64,000 nt of DNA from Streptococcus pyogenes (lineage in GTDB: Bacteria > Bacillota > Bacilli > Lactobacillales > Streptococcaceae): assembly GCF_002055535.1 (NCBI RefSeq), contig NZ_LN831034.1:1364001-1428000 (forward strand), read 5' to 3'. Positions 9,057 to 17,512 of the stretch are shown here, one piece after another. How positions within the stretch are numbered: the first letter of the stretch is position 1; each line of letters opens with the position of its first letter. Both the position numbers and the translations under genes were made by a program. The notes beneath the pieces were generated by a model. The model did not search any database and was not told the DNA's origin. It saw only the letters and a program-made list of their open reading frames with translations.

Positions 9057-12000
9057 TTAACATCACCTAACCTTCCTTGTTGTTGTTGAATATACCAGCT
9101 AAATTCTCTGAATAAACGTTGATATTTCTCGCGGCTATTACCGTCGGATTCATCAACCTTGACATTAAGGGTAAAACTGTTATTTGAGTTATTTGTGGTC
9201 TGATTAGCAATCTCCGCAACTCCTCCGCCAAATCCAGAGGCTATTTCTGGGGTCGCATTAATCGTCATTGACTCTTTTAGCTTTTGCATAGATGAGTCAA
9301 TGACTTTTCTATCCGCATCAATACCTACAGCGATACCCTGAGGGATAAAACGTCCAACCTCATCCCTCATAACACGAGATGGCGAGTGGATATCTAAGGC
9401 ACTTTGAATTGTTGCGGTGATACGTGCCGCAATGCTTTGAGCTGCCGCTAAAGCTGCCCCCGACCCTGCATAAATACCATTGGCCAAACCTTGCATGGCA
9501 TTAACACCATGAGAGTGCATTGGACCACTCATCGTGCTAAAAGCATCTGTGATTTGGTTCGACTTGCTACGCATGTCATTAACAATCTGCTGTCCTTTTT
9601 GAGACATCTGTTGAGCCAAGCTCTGCATGGTTTGCATAACTTTTGACGTTCCATTTGTCACACCATTACTCAAGCCATCAGTAATATGGCCACCGTACTC
9701 AGTAAATACTCGCGATGGCGAGTGGATACCCAACTCTCCTTGGAAAGAGCGTTTAACTTCTTGACCCATTTTGACACTTGCGTCACTTGCTTTACCTGCC
9801 CCTTGACTTATACCTTGAGAAACTCCATTAGGGATTTCTTGGCCAAGTTGAGCAAAGTTAGCAGCTTGCAGTTCCGCCTGTAATCCCGTAGAAACATTAG
9901 TGACCATCCCTTTAACTTTTTCTGGCATTTCCACACCTGCTGAGTCTAAAACGCTCCCCATTGCATTTTTAGCAGTTTCTGTGGCTGCTCTAAAGTTTTC
10001 CTGCAAGGGTGCTAGCTCGGCATCTGTTGCATCCACAAAAACTTGCGTCTGTGTGGCTCCTTCAGGACCCATGCGCCTTAGTTGCTCCAAAATACCTTGA
10101 TCCACACCACGCTGAGCCAAAATCTCCAAATTAGTAGCCCACTGTTCAGTAGCAGCTCTATTTTTTTCAAGGTTGGCATTCATTTGATCTACTGATAATG
10201 CCGTCTTTTGTTCGATAGCATCAAAAATAGATATCGTTGTCTCTAAAAGTTCAGAGTACTTAGTGCGCATATTGTCTATGGCAGTTCGTTGAGCTTCTGA
10301 CATATTTTCGTACGCTATAACCTGTCTTGCTGATCCTGATTCTTCAGCGGCAGCCATAGCGTCTGCAGCAGCTTGTTGAGTAGCTGATGTCTTGTTATAC
10401 TCCTCCTGCAGTTGAGTCTGCATATTTTTAAGTTTAGCTTCTTCTTCTGTGAGTTCTGCAATCTTTTCTTTTCGGACGGAATCGGAGACGTTAGCTTCTT
10501 CATTCCACTTTTTACGTAGCTCGGCATTTTCAGCTAGCTTTTTACTAACCTCACTACGTTTCTGTTCAATATTTAACAGGTTTTGTTGTGCTGTTTGCCA
10601 TGTGCTTTCTGCTTCCATGGCGCTAATGCGTGACTTAATTTGATCTGCGTTGTGCGAAAGAGAGTTTGAGTTTTTATCGTAGGCCAAGTTCAAGCCATCA
10701 ATAGATCCATTAAGCTCGTCAATCTTATTCTTCAGATTTCGTTTTTCGCCTGCAGTTTTGTTTTCTTTGGCTGCTAACTTAATGATTTCATCAGCTAATT
10801 TTTGATGAGCAGCAGTGCTTTCTTTGACGGACTCAAGGCCCTTCTTACGCTCTTGCACGCCCTCACGGACAGAATCTCTTAGCTGTTTATTACTTTCAAC
10901 TAGCCCTTCTTGTTCTTTTTTCAGCTTTTTAGTCTCATCTGACTCTTTAGTTAGCCATGACCACAAACTTACTCCAACAGCAACTAACGCACCAATCGCA
11001 CCTACTACCCAACCAACGGGACCTGTTAAGGCTACAAGTGCTGCTTTTAACGCAGTTACCGCAGCAGTACTGGCTATGGTTGCAGCAGTAGATAAACTGA
11101 TAGCGCCTGTCATAACACCATAAATCACGGTACTGGCTTTTAAGACACCTAACTGAGATAGTCTTGCAACCATATCTGCTTTAGTCATCGTGGTACTTAC
11201 CGCTTGTACCGCAGTCACAGTCTTAATGGTTGTTGCTCCAATACTCATTGATGCAGATGCCATAACCCAAGCTCTATTTAGCGCTTTAATCATTGTTATA
11301 GTCTCATTAACTGCCCTCATGGCAGCTAGACCAGATGCTACACCAACTAAGGCAGGCGACAGAGCTTTGACGACTGATATTCCAGCACCAATAACACTAA
11401 ACAAAAGTTTAAATAGCGGTGTACTAGCTTTAATACTTGCATTGATGGCGCTAAAAGAGGCATTGATAACAACTTTCAAACTATCAAAATGATCAGCTAT
11501 GCCCTTACCTGTTGCAGCCTTAGACAAATCATCCAAAGCCTTAATGCTATTGGCCACACCTTTTGCAATAGCGTTCTTGATGTTGTTAAAAGAGGTTTCA
11601 ATCCCTTTACTATTTTCTTTGGCTAGTTCTGCAAAACCGCCGACACCATCATTTAACTCAATCAACTTATTAGAAAATTGGTCAAATGTTATTTGCCCGT
11701 TTTTTAACGCCTCATAAAAATCCTTTTGAGCCGATGCCCCTGCAAATCCAAAAGCTTCCGCAGTTTGTTGTAAGGCATAAGGCATTGTTTCTTGGAGGGT
11801 TTTCCAAGCTTGCATATCAACCTTACCAGCTGATAGCATTTGGGCATATTGCTCCAGCCCTCGGCTTGCAGCCTCTGATGAAGCTCCTGAAGCTAAAAAG
11901 GCATTGTTTAAAGCTAGTGTGAGATTGGTCGACTTATTGATATCTTTAGTGATAGAAGTCAAACGTTGAGCGGTTCCGACAACCTCGTCTAGAGTTGTTG

Positions 12001-12313
12001 GCAAACCATCAATCCCATTAGCCAGCTTATCTGTTGACCTCGCAACATCCTCAGCGCTATGGCCCATTGCTTTCATCACCCTTGGATATTTTTCAAGCGT
12101 GTCAAATCTTGTGATAGCCTTGCCAAGAGATTGACTAACCAGATCAACTGCAGCCGAAGCTAATTTAAAGACTCCTGCACCAACCGCAAATTTTTTAAGA
12201 GAGGAGCTGCCTTTGTCACCGTGCTTGGCAACTTTATCTAACTCACTATTGAGCACCTTTACCTGTTTACCATCAACGTCAACAAGTATCGTTACCTTAC
12301 CATCAGCTGCCAT
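9053..12313 (-). CDS. Tail tape measure protein
   Basis: The start at 12313 is preferred over an upstream ATG because GGAGGAAGACG precedes it. The product is then 1086 residues and overlaps the end of the Gp15 gene by 11 bases. The N-terminal tape-measure domain (residues about 40-260) has the F-D-T-L-E-K-Y-P and A-Y-A-L-Q-Q-T features of the family. Hydrophobic segments lie near 300-330 and 425-455, a coiled coil at about 465-640, and repeated G-I-H-S-P-S-R-V motifs in the last third (positions about 890 and 985). It sets tail length and is probably ejected during DNA entry. Confidence 0.92.
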   Translation of the reverse strand: MAADGKVTILVDVDGKQVKVLNSELDKVAKHGDKGSSSLKKFAVGAGVFKLASAAVDLVSQSLGKAITRFDTLEKYPRVMKAMGHSAEDVARSTDKLANGIDGLPTTLDEVVGTAQRLTSITKDINKSTNLTLALNNAFLASGASSEAASRGLEQYAQMLSAGKVDMQAWKTLQETMPYALQQTAEAFGFAGASAQKDFYEALKNGQITFDQFSNKLIELNDGVGGFAELAKENSKGIETSFNNIKNAIAKGVANSIKALDDLSKAATGKGIADHFDSLKVVINASFSAINASIKASTPLFKLLFSVIGAGISVVKALSPALVGVASGLAAMRAVNETITMIKALNRAWVMASASMSIGATTIKTVTAVQAVSTTMTKADMVARLSQLGVLKASTVIYGVMTGAISLSTAATIASTAAVTALKAALVALTGPVGWVVGAIGALVAVGVSLWSWLTKESDETKKLKKEQEGLVESNKQLRDSVREGVQERKKGLESVKESTAAHQKLADEIIKLAAKENKTAGEKRNLKNKIDELNGSIDGLNLAYDKNSNSLSHNADQIKSRISAMEAESTWQTAQQNLLNIEQKRSEVSKKLAENAELRKKWNEEANVSDSVRKEKIAELTEEEAKLKNMQTQLQEEYNKTSATQQAAADAMAAAEESGSARQVIAYENMSEAQRTAIDNMRTKYSELLETTISIFDAIEQKTALSVDQMNANLEKNRAATEQWATNLEILAQRGVDQGILEQLRRMGPEGATQTQVFVDATDAELAPLQENFRAATETAKNAMGSVLDSAGVEMPEKVKGMVTNVSTGLQAELQAANFAQLGQEIPNGVSQGISQGAGKASDASVKMGQEVKRSFQGELGIHSPSRVFTEYGGHITDGLSNGVTNGTSKVMQTMQSLAQQMSQKGQQIVNDMRSKSNQITDAFSTMSGPMHSHGVNAMQGLANGIYAGSGAALAAAQSIAARITATIQSALDIHSPSRVMRDEVGRFIPQGIAVGIDADRKVIDSSMQKLKESMTINATPEIASGFGGGVAEIANQTTNNSNNSFTLNVKVDESDGNSREKYQRLFREFSWYIQQQQGRLGDVK

Positions 12314-12884
12314 CGTCTTCCTCCTCTCCGTCATCTAAACTGTACTTAGCCTTTAGCTTACGCATGTTATCTCTGTATTTTTTACTGCCTTCACCATCAT
12401 CTTCCCACTGTCTAATGGCTATGATACGCTGCATGACAGTATCGTCTGGAAGAGCATTTAAAAGAGCCTTGAATTCAATCCAAGACAATCTGTTTTGCTC
12501 TTTTAAAAGATTGATTTGGTAGGCTTGCCTAAAGCTCGCATAGATAAACTCAGCGTCTAAACTCAAATCAATGACTTTTTTGTTATCCTCTTTTTCTTTT
12601 ACTACAGGCATTGGATTCCCTTTGATGTCAAGCTGAGGCTTCTCAGGCTTTTTCGTATCAATATAATTTTTTTTGATATGAATCCAAAGGTCCACAGCAT
12701 AGGAAAAAGGTAAATCTGTTCTATCTAGCAAAATATCAAGGCACAAAAAACACTTTTCCGCCTCATTTAAAAAGTCATCATCAATAACGTCAAAGACATC
12801 TAAAACCTTGTTAAAACTCAAATTAATGGAGTAAATTTCACCTCTAAACTCAAACGACTCTACTAATGGATCGTTTAGTTTCAT
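12303..12884 (-). CDS. Gp15-family tail assembly protein
   Basis: A 193-residue protein with the Gp15 family signature (F-N-K-V-L-D-V-F-D-V-I-D-D ... C-F-L-C-L-D-I-L). It lies between the tail-tube cluster and the tape measure, where siphophages place their tail assembly chaperones. The acidic C-terminus overlaps the tape-measure start. It reads in the same frame as the upstream 144-aa gene, with TAG-CCT-ATG between them, so a frameshift fusion of the lambda G/GT kind is not evident. Confidence 0.75.
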   Translation of the reverse strand: MKLNDPLVESFEFRGEIYSINLSFNKVLDVFDVIDDDFLNEAEKCFLCLDILLDRTDLPFSYAVDLWIHIKKNYIDTKKPEKPQLDIKGNPMPVVKEKEDNKKVIDLSLDAEFIYASFRQAYQINLLKEQNRLSWIEFKALLNALPDDTVMQRIIAIRQWEDDGEGSKKYRDNMRKLKAKYSLDDGEEEDDGS

Positions 12885-12887
12885 AGG

Positions 12888-13322
12888 CTACTCCTTTTTG
12901 TACTTTTTCGTTTTCTGCTTAACGATTTTTTCTCTTTCGATAGCTAACTCTTTGAGTTTGACCTCAATTTCCCTGCAAACAATTTCCAGAGTATTCTCGA
13001 GTGCTTCTTTGTCGGGATACTCTGCGTAGAGCTGTGCAAATGTACCTTCTCCGAATAGTAGATCATAATTGATTTCTAAGTATTTAGCTTCCAAATCTAA
13101 AGCACTTTGGGCAACATCTTTCGTAACCCCTTTATCTTCAATTTCGTTGTCTAAGTTGGCTTCGATAACCTGTTTTTCATATTCATTGAGGCGACGATTT
13201 ACTTCAGTCTCAATATCAAAAAACTCAATCAATCGCTCTTGGCTTGTATCAAACCAAAGCTCTACCTGACCAATTTTGACCGGAAAACCTGTGCGCTTTA
13301 GGTCAACTATAATTTCAGACAT
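12888..13322 (-). CDS. Phage tail assembly chaperone-like protein, hypothetical
   Basis: A 144-residue, strongly charged helical protein (E-N-T-L-E-I-V-C-R-E-I-E-V-K) ending in a lysine-rich tail. Position between the major tail protein and Gp15 makes it the likely partner of Gp15 in tail assembly. I do not recognise the family with certainty. Confidence 0.55.
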   Translation of the reverse strand: MSEIIVDLKRTGFPVKIGQVELWFDTSQERLIEFFDIETEVNRRLNEYEKQVIEANLDNEIEDKGVTKDVAQSALDLEAKYLEINYDLLFGEGTFAQLYAEYPDKEALENTLEIVCREIEVKLKELAIEREKIVKQKTKKYKKE

Positions 13323-13365
13323 AATTCCTCCTTAAAAAATATAAGGTTGAGCAGTTAGCCCAACC

Positions 13366-13827
13366 TTATAAAACCTCACTTGGGACACTTTCTTTTGGCA
13401 ATGAGTTATAAGTAATCTTACAACTAAAGGCTTCAAAATCGGCTGCAGCGCCAGAACCTGCAATAATCTCGGAAACCGTAGACAGGCCTATCCATTGTTT
13501 TTTGTTATCTGATGCAACAACCTTGTGCCAAACCTTTCGGCCCTCTCCTGTTTTATACTTCATATCCGCAATGTGCTTTTGCGCCTTATCTTCCGGGTCA
13601 TAAGTCCCTTCAAACGTATATGCGCCTTTGACACCAACTACAGTTGTTTCTTCGGTTCCGTCACCGTCATAATACGCTTCATCTTCGGTTTTTTCGTCGG
13701 TATCATCAGAAATGTCCTTAATCCATTTTGCGATTTCCATCCATTCAGAACCTTTTGCTTCAGGCTCTACTCCAGCGTTATAAGGTGCGATAAAATGCCC
13801 GCGTAAGGCGTTCTTTTGTCTTGCCAT
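13366..13827 (-). CDS. Major tail (tube) protein
   Basis: A 153-residue protein with A-Y-Y-D-G-D-G-T-E-E-T-T-V-V-G, followed by Y-T-F-E-G-T-Y-D-P-E-D, typical of tail tube proteins of this phage group. It follows the minor capsid/head-completion genes and precedes the chaperone and tape-measure genes. Its 39-base distance to the next gene contains an imperfect inverted repeat sharing GGTTGAGC/GCCCAACC (13340-13370), which may reduce transcription past this highly expressed gene. Confidence 0.78.
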   Translation of the reverse strand: MARQKNALRGHFIAPYNAGVEPEAKGSEWMEIAKWIKDISDDTDEKTEDEAYYDGDGTEETTVVGVKGAYTFEGTYDPEDKAQKHIADMKYKTGEGRKVWHKVVASDNKKQWIGLSTVSEIIAGSGAAADFEAFSCKITYNSLPKESVPSEVL

Positions 13828-14225
13828 TAGTTTTTCCCTTCTATTTCTAGGTGTGCTGTAATATCCAGCACATAAATATAAAAGCCTTGGTCGCTTAAGT
13901 CATTTAAAAATGGCTTTTCGACATCAAGGCTAGTAAATGTGTACGAATGATTAAGACTTGGTAATTTTAAGTCAAAGTTAGACAAAGCACTGTTAATAGT
14001 CCACATCACAGTGCTTGCTAACTCCTGATTTTTAGTTTTGATTGCAATCTCAAAAGGCAGGCTTATCTCACGAGTACCGTCCATGTACTCGTTATTTACC
14101 TTCCCGCCTGGCATTGGATAAATGGCTAAATCTTCTTGTCTTGTTAGATAGTCAAGTCTAGGCTTTATGCCTAAGTCTAATCCTTCGACAAATTGCCTCA
14201 AAACAGTTGCAAAGTCATTTGTCAT
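13827..14225 (-). CDS. Minor capsid/tail terminator-like protein (Minor_capsid_3 type)
   Basis: A 132-residue protein in the head-completion cluster. The order of four small genes (14900-15316, 14578-14937, 14222-14578, 13827-14225) matches connector, head-tail stopper, neck and tail terminator genes of siphophages. Sequence resembles Minor_capsid_3 in containing L-P-F-E-I-A-I and a conserved C-terminal Y-V-L-D-I-T-A-H. It is 1 base from the tail-tube start. Confidence 0.6.
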   Translation of the reverse strand: MTNDFATVLRQFVEGLDLGIKPRLDYLTRQEDLAIYPMPGGKVNNEYMDGTREISLPFEIAIKTKNQELASTVMWTINSALSNFDLKLPSLNHSYTFTSLDVEKPFLNDLSDQGFYIYVLDITAHLEIEGKN

Positions 14226-14578
14226 TTAAATCCCATTCCTCTCAGTAAGGATTTTTCCCAATCCTTAACGATTGTAGCGTTGGCTAGTGCACGTTTATCC
14301 CATCGTTTACCTGTTCCTGGTGTTGTGTACTTTTTAAATTTAAAGGACTTGTACTTGTTGTAAGCACCACCATAAAACTGGGCTCTGGCGTGTGGTCCGC
14401 TCCACGTAACACCTACACTGTTAGCTCTCGAGCTTCCTCTCAAAGCTCCGTCTCTGTAAGGAACATAAGGGTTCATGGACATCATGACTTGGTTGTTCAT
14501 GATGAGCTTTCCTTTAGCTAATGCTTGCGGAGATACTTTACGCTTGATGCCTCCCAACTCTACCACTACCTTAGCCAT
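14222..14578 (-). CDS. Minor capsid protein (Minor_capsid_2 type)
   Basis: A basic 118-residue protein with K-V-S-P-Q-A-L-A-K-G and V-P-Y-R-D-G-A-L-R-G-S-S motifs. The latter is characteristic of the Minor_capsid_2 family, thought to be neck or tail-completion proteins. It overlaps both neighbours by 1 to 4 bases, indicating tight translational coupling within the head-tail joining block. Confidence 0.7.
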   Translation of the reverse strand: MAKVVVELGGIKRKVSPQALAKGKLIMNNQVMMSMNPYVPYRDGALRGSSRANSVGVTWSGPHARAQFYGGAYNKYKSFKFKKYTTPGTGKRWDKRALANATIVKDWEKSLLRGMGFK

Positions 14579-14937
14579 TAGATAACCTCCACTTCAAAAC
14601 AAAAAATTTTGTTTGTTAGTGGGTGGTAGACTGGTATCACTTTATCAACGGTGTACTCAGTATCACCATCAATGACAACAGCATCAACCCATGACCTATC
14701 GGCTACTGTCTTACAGTATTTAGGATAAATAAAGATAACCGACGGCTTAGTCTCTTGCCTTGCATTATCTTTACCTGCGGTTGCAAGATTACGGTCAAAC
14801 CTAACGGGAGAGAGTGTAAAAGGTCCGTCATAGACAAACCCTCCATAATCACCTTTATCTTTGACAAGTTTTACCTGCAGTTCGTCAATAAGCAGTCTTT
14901 TATCGATCATAGCTAATACCCGTATATCCCAACCCAA
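14578..14937 (-). CDS. Minor capsid protein (Minor_capsid_1 type), head-tail stopper candidate
   Basis: A 119-residue protein. The end (V-D-K-V-I-P-V-Y-H-P-L-T-N-K-I-F) and central R-F-D-R segment fit the Minor_capsid_1 family. It overlaps the upstream connector gene by 38 bases in another frame. Residues 1-10 may be an overextended start, but the second ATG (M11, I-D-K-R-L-L) is also plausible: it reads M-I-D-K-R-L-L-I-D-E-L-Q and would reduce the overlap to almost nothing. Confidence 0.62.
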   Translation of the reverse strand: MGWDIRVLAMIDKRLLIDELQVKLVKDKGDYGGFVYDGPFTLSPVRFDRNLATAGKDNARQETKPSVIFIYPKYCKTVADRSWVDAVVIDGDTEYTVDKVIPVYHPLTNKIFCFEVEVI

Positions 14938-15316
14938 CAGCTAGTAACTCATTCTCTGCATCTAGACAGAGATTAAACCTGTCTGCCAGAGTTTTTTGTT
15001 GGCTGCCTTGGCCATGCCCGACAGTGTAGCTAATACTTGTCCGTCCTAGAGATATTCCAGCAAAGGATTGTTTATCCTCTGCTGTCATTACTCCTGAGTC
15101 ATTTAAATATGCTATCTGATAAGCGATTGCCCGCTTTACAGCCTTTTGCACTAGGACTATTTCTTTTTTTAAATCTTTGTAATCATAGCGATTACGACAG
15201 TAAAGATTGACAGCGTGGCTAGCACGTTTTTCCATTTTTTCAAAATCTTCTACATCGTCAAAACCCAAATCTTCAAATTCTTTTTGCGTTAAAAAAGCGA
15301 TAATAACCACCTCCAT
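14900..15316 (-). CDS. Head-tail connector protein (gp6-like)
   Basis: A 138-residue helical protein beginning near F-L-T-Q-K-E-F-E-D-L-G-F-D-D, as in many phage head-tail connectors. The annotated ATG at 15316 lies just after the stop of the -1 extended capsid frame. An upstream GGAGG is partly inside the annotated N-terminus, so the true start could be a few codons later (near codon 6). The function is inferred from its place directly after the capsid gene. Confidence 0.65.
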   Translation of the reverse strand: MEVVIIAFLTQKEFEDLGFDDVEDFEKMEKRASHAVNLYCRNRYDYKDLKKEIVLVQKAVKRAIAYQIAYLNDSGVMTAEDKQSFAGISLGRTSISYTVGHGQGSQQKTLADRFNLCLDAENELLAVGLGYTGISYDR

Positions 15317-15319
15317 CGA

Positions 15320-15379
15320 CTAAGACTCGAGAGCGTCATCTTCCTCTCTCTTGGCAGCCTTAGCCTTAGCTACTTTTTT
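15320..15379 (-). promoter_or_regulatory. Candidate programmed -1 frameshift site at the end of the capsid gene
   Basis: The heptamer AAAAAAG (15373-15379) sits in the exact X-XXY-YYZ register of the capsid frame (GCA AAA AAG TAG). After a -1 slip the frame reads GTA GCT AAG ... and codes VAKAKAAKREEDDALES before TAG at 15320-15322, four bases upstream of the connector start. A AAA AAG is the most efficient bacterial slippery heptamer, as in dnaX. A clear downstream stem is not obvious, although GAGAG and CTCTC could pair. Confidence 0.5.
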
Positions 15380-16188
15380 GCGGCATCTTTAAGTGTAATT
15401 TTGACGGCTTTTTCTGCCTTATAAAGATAAACACCATAATGCTTATTAGCTACGATTTGATTAATCGCTTTTGTGATATCTCGGTCTGTTTCAACCATTG
15501 TGTTACGTTTAAGCATGATACGTAGTGCACCTTTGCGAACCATGTAGGCAGTTCCTTTAGGGCATTTGCGAGAACGCACAATTTGTACCCCTAAAACTTC
15601 ACCATAAACACCAGAGACAACACGATTTGCTCCAACCTCGGTAGCACCTAACCACTCCTTCGCGGCATCTAAACGTAGGGTAGAGGCATCCGCCGGATTC
15701 ATGACAATGACTGTCTCTGCGTCATCTTCGTCATTAAAAATATCTAGCGCTTTAGATACACCATCAACCGTAGCAGTAGCTTCCACAGTTTGAGTCGATT
15801 TACTTAACGCGTCAAGCACGTCTGCATCGACTTTGTGGTCAATAGCCTCAACGATTTGCTTCGCTGCCTGACCTACAGGATCCCCATACCCAGATAAGAT
15901 AGCTTCGTCAGTGATTTCTACACCTTTTCCGGCTTTTTTAATGGTCATAGTAGTCTTTTTGAAGCCAAGTTGAGTCATTGGGATAGCTTCACCCTCGGCA
16001 ACATCTTCTGCGTCACCGATGTAATCCCATTTAGGCACTGTTAAAGTTGTACCTGGTTGTCCTTCTAAAGTTGTATCTACTTCAGCAAGAGGAGCAAAGC
16101 GAATCGCTTTCCCTACCTCTGCATCAATCATATCCGCTAGAACCTCAGGGTCTAGCATTTGTGCCATTTTAGTTGTTCCTACTGCCAT
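15370..16188 (-). CDS. Major capsid protein (N4 gp56-like)
   Basis: The zero-frame product has 272 residues. It begins A-V-G-T-T-K-M-A-Q-M-L-D-P-E-V-L-A-D-M-I, carries an E-G-E-A-I-P-M-T segment, and resembles the N4 gp56-like capsid family. It follows the scaffold gene, as in other siphophages. The zero frame ends at TAG (15370-15372), directly after A-AAA-AAG. A -1 shift at that site would continue for 17 more residues (to 15320), giving a 289-residue form with a Lys/Ala-rich then acidic tail. Either a programmed frameshift or a small indel explains this. Confidence 0.85.
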   Translation of the reverse strand: MAVGTTKMAQMLDPEVLADMIDAEVGKAIRFAPLAEVDTTLEGQPGTTLTVPKWDYIGDAEDVAEGEAIPMTQLGFKKTTMTIKKAGKGVEITDEAILSGYGDPVGQAAKQIVEAIDHKVDADVLDALSKSTQTVEATATVDGVSKALDIFNDEDDAETVIVMNPADASTLRLDAAKEWLGATEVGANRVVSGVYGEVLGVQIVRSRKCPKGTAYMVRKGALRIMLKRNTMVETDRDITKAINQIVANKHYGVYLYKAEKAVKITLKDAAKK

Positions 16189-16191
16189 TTT

Positions 16192-16800
16192 TTAATTTCC
16201 TTTCAATTGGTCATAAAGACTCTTATTTTTTAGTTTTAGGTTCAGTTTTTCTTGGTAAGACATCTTCGAAAAATCTTCCTTAGACACCGAACCTTGTCCG
16301 TTATCAGCAGACGGATTGCCTGCCACTGTGATTTTGGGCGCTTTATCCTTTGTTTGGCCAAAATGAGGATATTTACCCAAAACCGTTTTGATTGCATCCT
16401 CCATGCTTGTCTCGTCAGTGACAAGGCGCTCAGATAGTGCAATCACATCATCAATAGACTCAGCGTTCACACCTAAAGACATTGCTGCTAGCTTTGCATT
16501 AAGAGCCTTATTGTTTGCCCGAGCTTCCTCAAGCTCTTTGTCTTTAGCATTCAAGATTTCTGTTTGTTTTTCTGACTCGCTTCTTTGTGACTCTTGCCAC
16601 TCTTGGAAGGCTTTTAGTGCATCCTTGGCAGACTCTACATCATCAAAACCCAAGTCTTTAACTGCTTTGTTATAGCCTTTAGAATGCTCTTTAGTTCCCA
16701 CTCGGTTGAGATCATCTTGTGTAAATGCTTTATCTTCTTGTTGATTATTTTCCAAGTCAGTAGTCTCTTGGTCGACATTTTCGTTTGTCACATTTTCCAT
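16192..16800 (-). CDS. Capsid scaffolding protein (DUF4355-type)
   Basis: The start at 16800 is chosen because AGGAGG lies 8 bases upstream; an ATG two codons earlier is too close. The 202-residue product is acidic and highly helical, with D-D-L-N-R-V-G-T-K-E-H-S-K-G-Y-N-K-A near the N-terminus, a charged coiled coil (about 70-105) and a C-terminal K-L-N-L-K-L-K-N segment. This fits scaffold proteins of the DUF4355 type that guide capsid assembly. It ends 4 bases before the capsid gene start. Confidence 0.78.
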   Translation of the reverse strand: MENVTNENVDQETTDLENNQQEDKAFTQDDLNRVGTKEHSKGYNKAVKDLGFDDVESAKDALKAFQEWQESQRSESEKQTEILNAKDKELEEARANNKALNAKLAAMSLGVNAESIDDVIALSERLVTDETSMEDAIKTVLGKYPHFGQTKDKAPKITVAGNPSADNGQGSVSKEDFSKMSYQEKLNLKLKNKSLYDQLKGN

Positions 16801-16870
16801 GTGCATTCCCTCCTATAAATGCGATAGGTCGCTGATTTCCGTTCTTTAACGCCTGCGGATAAAGGCATAA

Positions 16871-16893
16871 TAAAAAGCCGTATTGCTACGACT
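16871..16893 (-). terminator. Possible terminator or attenuator upstream of the scaffold gene
   Basis: On the minus strand AGTCGT and ACGGCT form a 6-bp stem (one G-T pair, loop AGCAAT) followed by TTTTATTATG. It lies between the 88-aa gene and the scaffold gene, inside what should be one late operon, so it would be leaky or antiterminated. An adjacent perfect palindrome GTCGAATTCGAC (16910-16921 region) may add structure. Confidence 0.5.
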
Positions 16894-16931
16894 TTGACTT
16901 CTAAAGGGGTCGAATTCGACACGGTTAAACT

Positions 16932-17198
16932 TTATTTCCCCCACTTCCGTTTGTAGTTTTTCTTAATATAGTCAACCGTGTCACCAATTGCCTTGATAAC
17001 TGATTGGTTATCTAAAGTAGCAGCTTTAACAGTCGCTAACTCTTCGTTTGTTGCCAGAGCGTTTCGTTGAACGATTGATTTTAGCTCCATGATTTGTTTG
17101 TTTTGATTTTTAATTGCTTCAACCTGCGTGGCATTTTCTGCAACAAGCATCACAACTGCTGTTTCTAGTTTACGTTTTTTCTTAATGCGTTTATTCAT
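16932..17198 (-). CDS. Hypothetical phage protein, coiled-coil (88 aa)
   Basis: An 88-residue basic, helical protein (K-R-I-K-K-K-R-K-L-E-T at the start, then an N-Q-N-K-Q-I-M-E-L coiled coil, ending K-K-N-Y-K-R-K-W-G-K). A GGAGGGAAC Shine-Dalgarno precedes the ATG. It lies between two hairpin terminators in the head operon, so it may be controlled separately. No function is recognised. Confidence 0.55.
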   Translation of the reverse strand: MNKRIKKKRKLETAVVMLVAENATQVEAIKNQNKQIMELKSIVQRNALATNEELATVKAATLDNQSVIKAIGDTVDYIKKNYKRKWGK

Positions 17199-17221
17199 GT
17201 TCCCTCCTATTTTTTAAGTAC

Positions 17222-17251
17222 AAAAAAGCACCTAGCTTTTAGCTAAATGCT
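17222..17251 (-). terminator. Strong intrinsic terminator in the head operon
   Basis: On the minus strand AGCATTTAGCT and AGCTAGGTGCT (two G-T pairs) form an 11-bp stem with a short A loop, followed by TTTTTTG. It lies directly after the small acidic ORF that follows the MuF-type gene. This would limit transcription from portal/MuF into scaffold/capsid unless antiterminated, or mark a unit boundary. Confidence 0.75.
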
Positions 17252-17284
17252 CTAGATTTAATAAGTCGTAGTTTGGTGTACTAG

Positions 17285-17512
17285 TCACCAATAACCTTTA
17301 TCAGTCAGTAAATCAATAATACTCTCAGCTAGTTTACCTTTAGCTGTTATATTGTACTTTTCATCAAAGCTTTCTGTCTGGTAGTAAGTCTCTATACCTT
17401 CACAAAAAACATCATACTTTTCGGAATTAACATCTATATCCACAGGTAATCCCGGAAGTTCATTTTTGACAAAATCGATTTGACTATCATTTAAAATACT
17501 TTTTAATTTCAT
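17285..17512 (-). CDS. Small acidic protein after MuF-type gene, possible immunity protein (75 aa)
   Basis: The ATG at 17512 overlaps the TGA of the MuF-type gene (TGATG), so translation is coupled. The 75-residue product is acidic and contains D-I-D-V-N-S-E-K-Y-D-V-F-C-E-G and a C-terminal helix. It is not a recognised family. Acidic small proteins encoded directly after phage MuF polymorphic toxins often act as immunity proteins, which is the basis for the suggestion. A terminator follows it, isolating MuF plus this ORF as a unit. Confidence 0.6.
   Translation of the reverse strand: MKLKSILNDSQIDFVKNELPGLPVDIDVNSEKYDVFCEGIETYYQTESFDEKYNITAKGKLAESIIDLLTDKGYW

Noticed and set aside
12885..12905. 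Possible slippery site between the 144-aa gene and Gp15, as in tail chaperones
   Set aside because: Gp15 is in the same frame separated by TAG, and the local heptamers (C AAA AAG, G AAA AAG) are poor; a -1 shift soon meets a stop.
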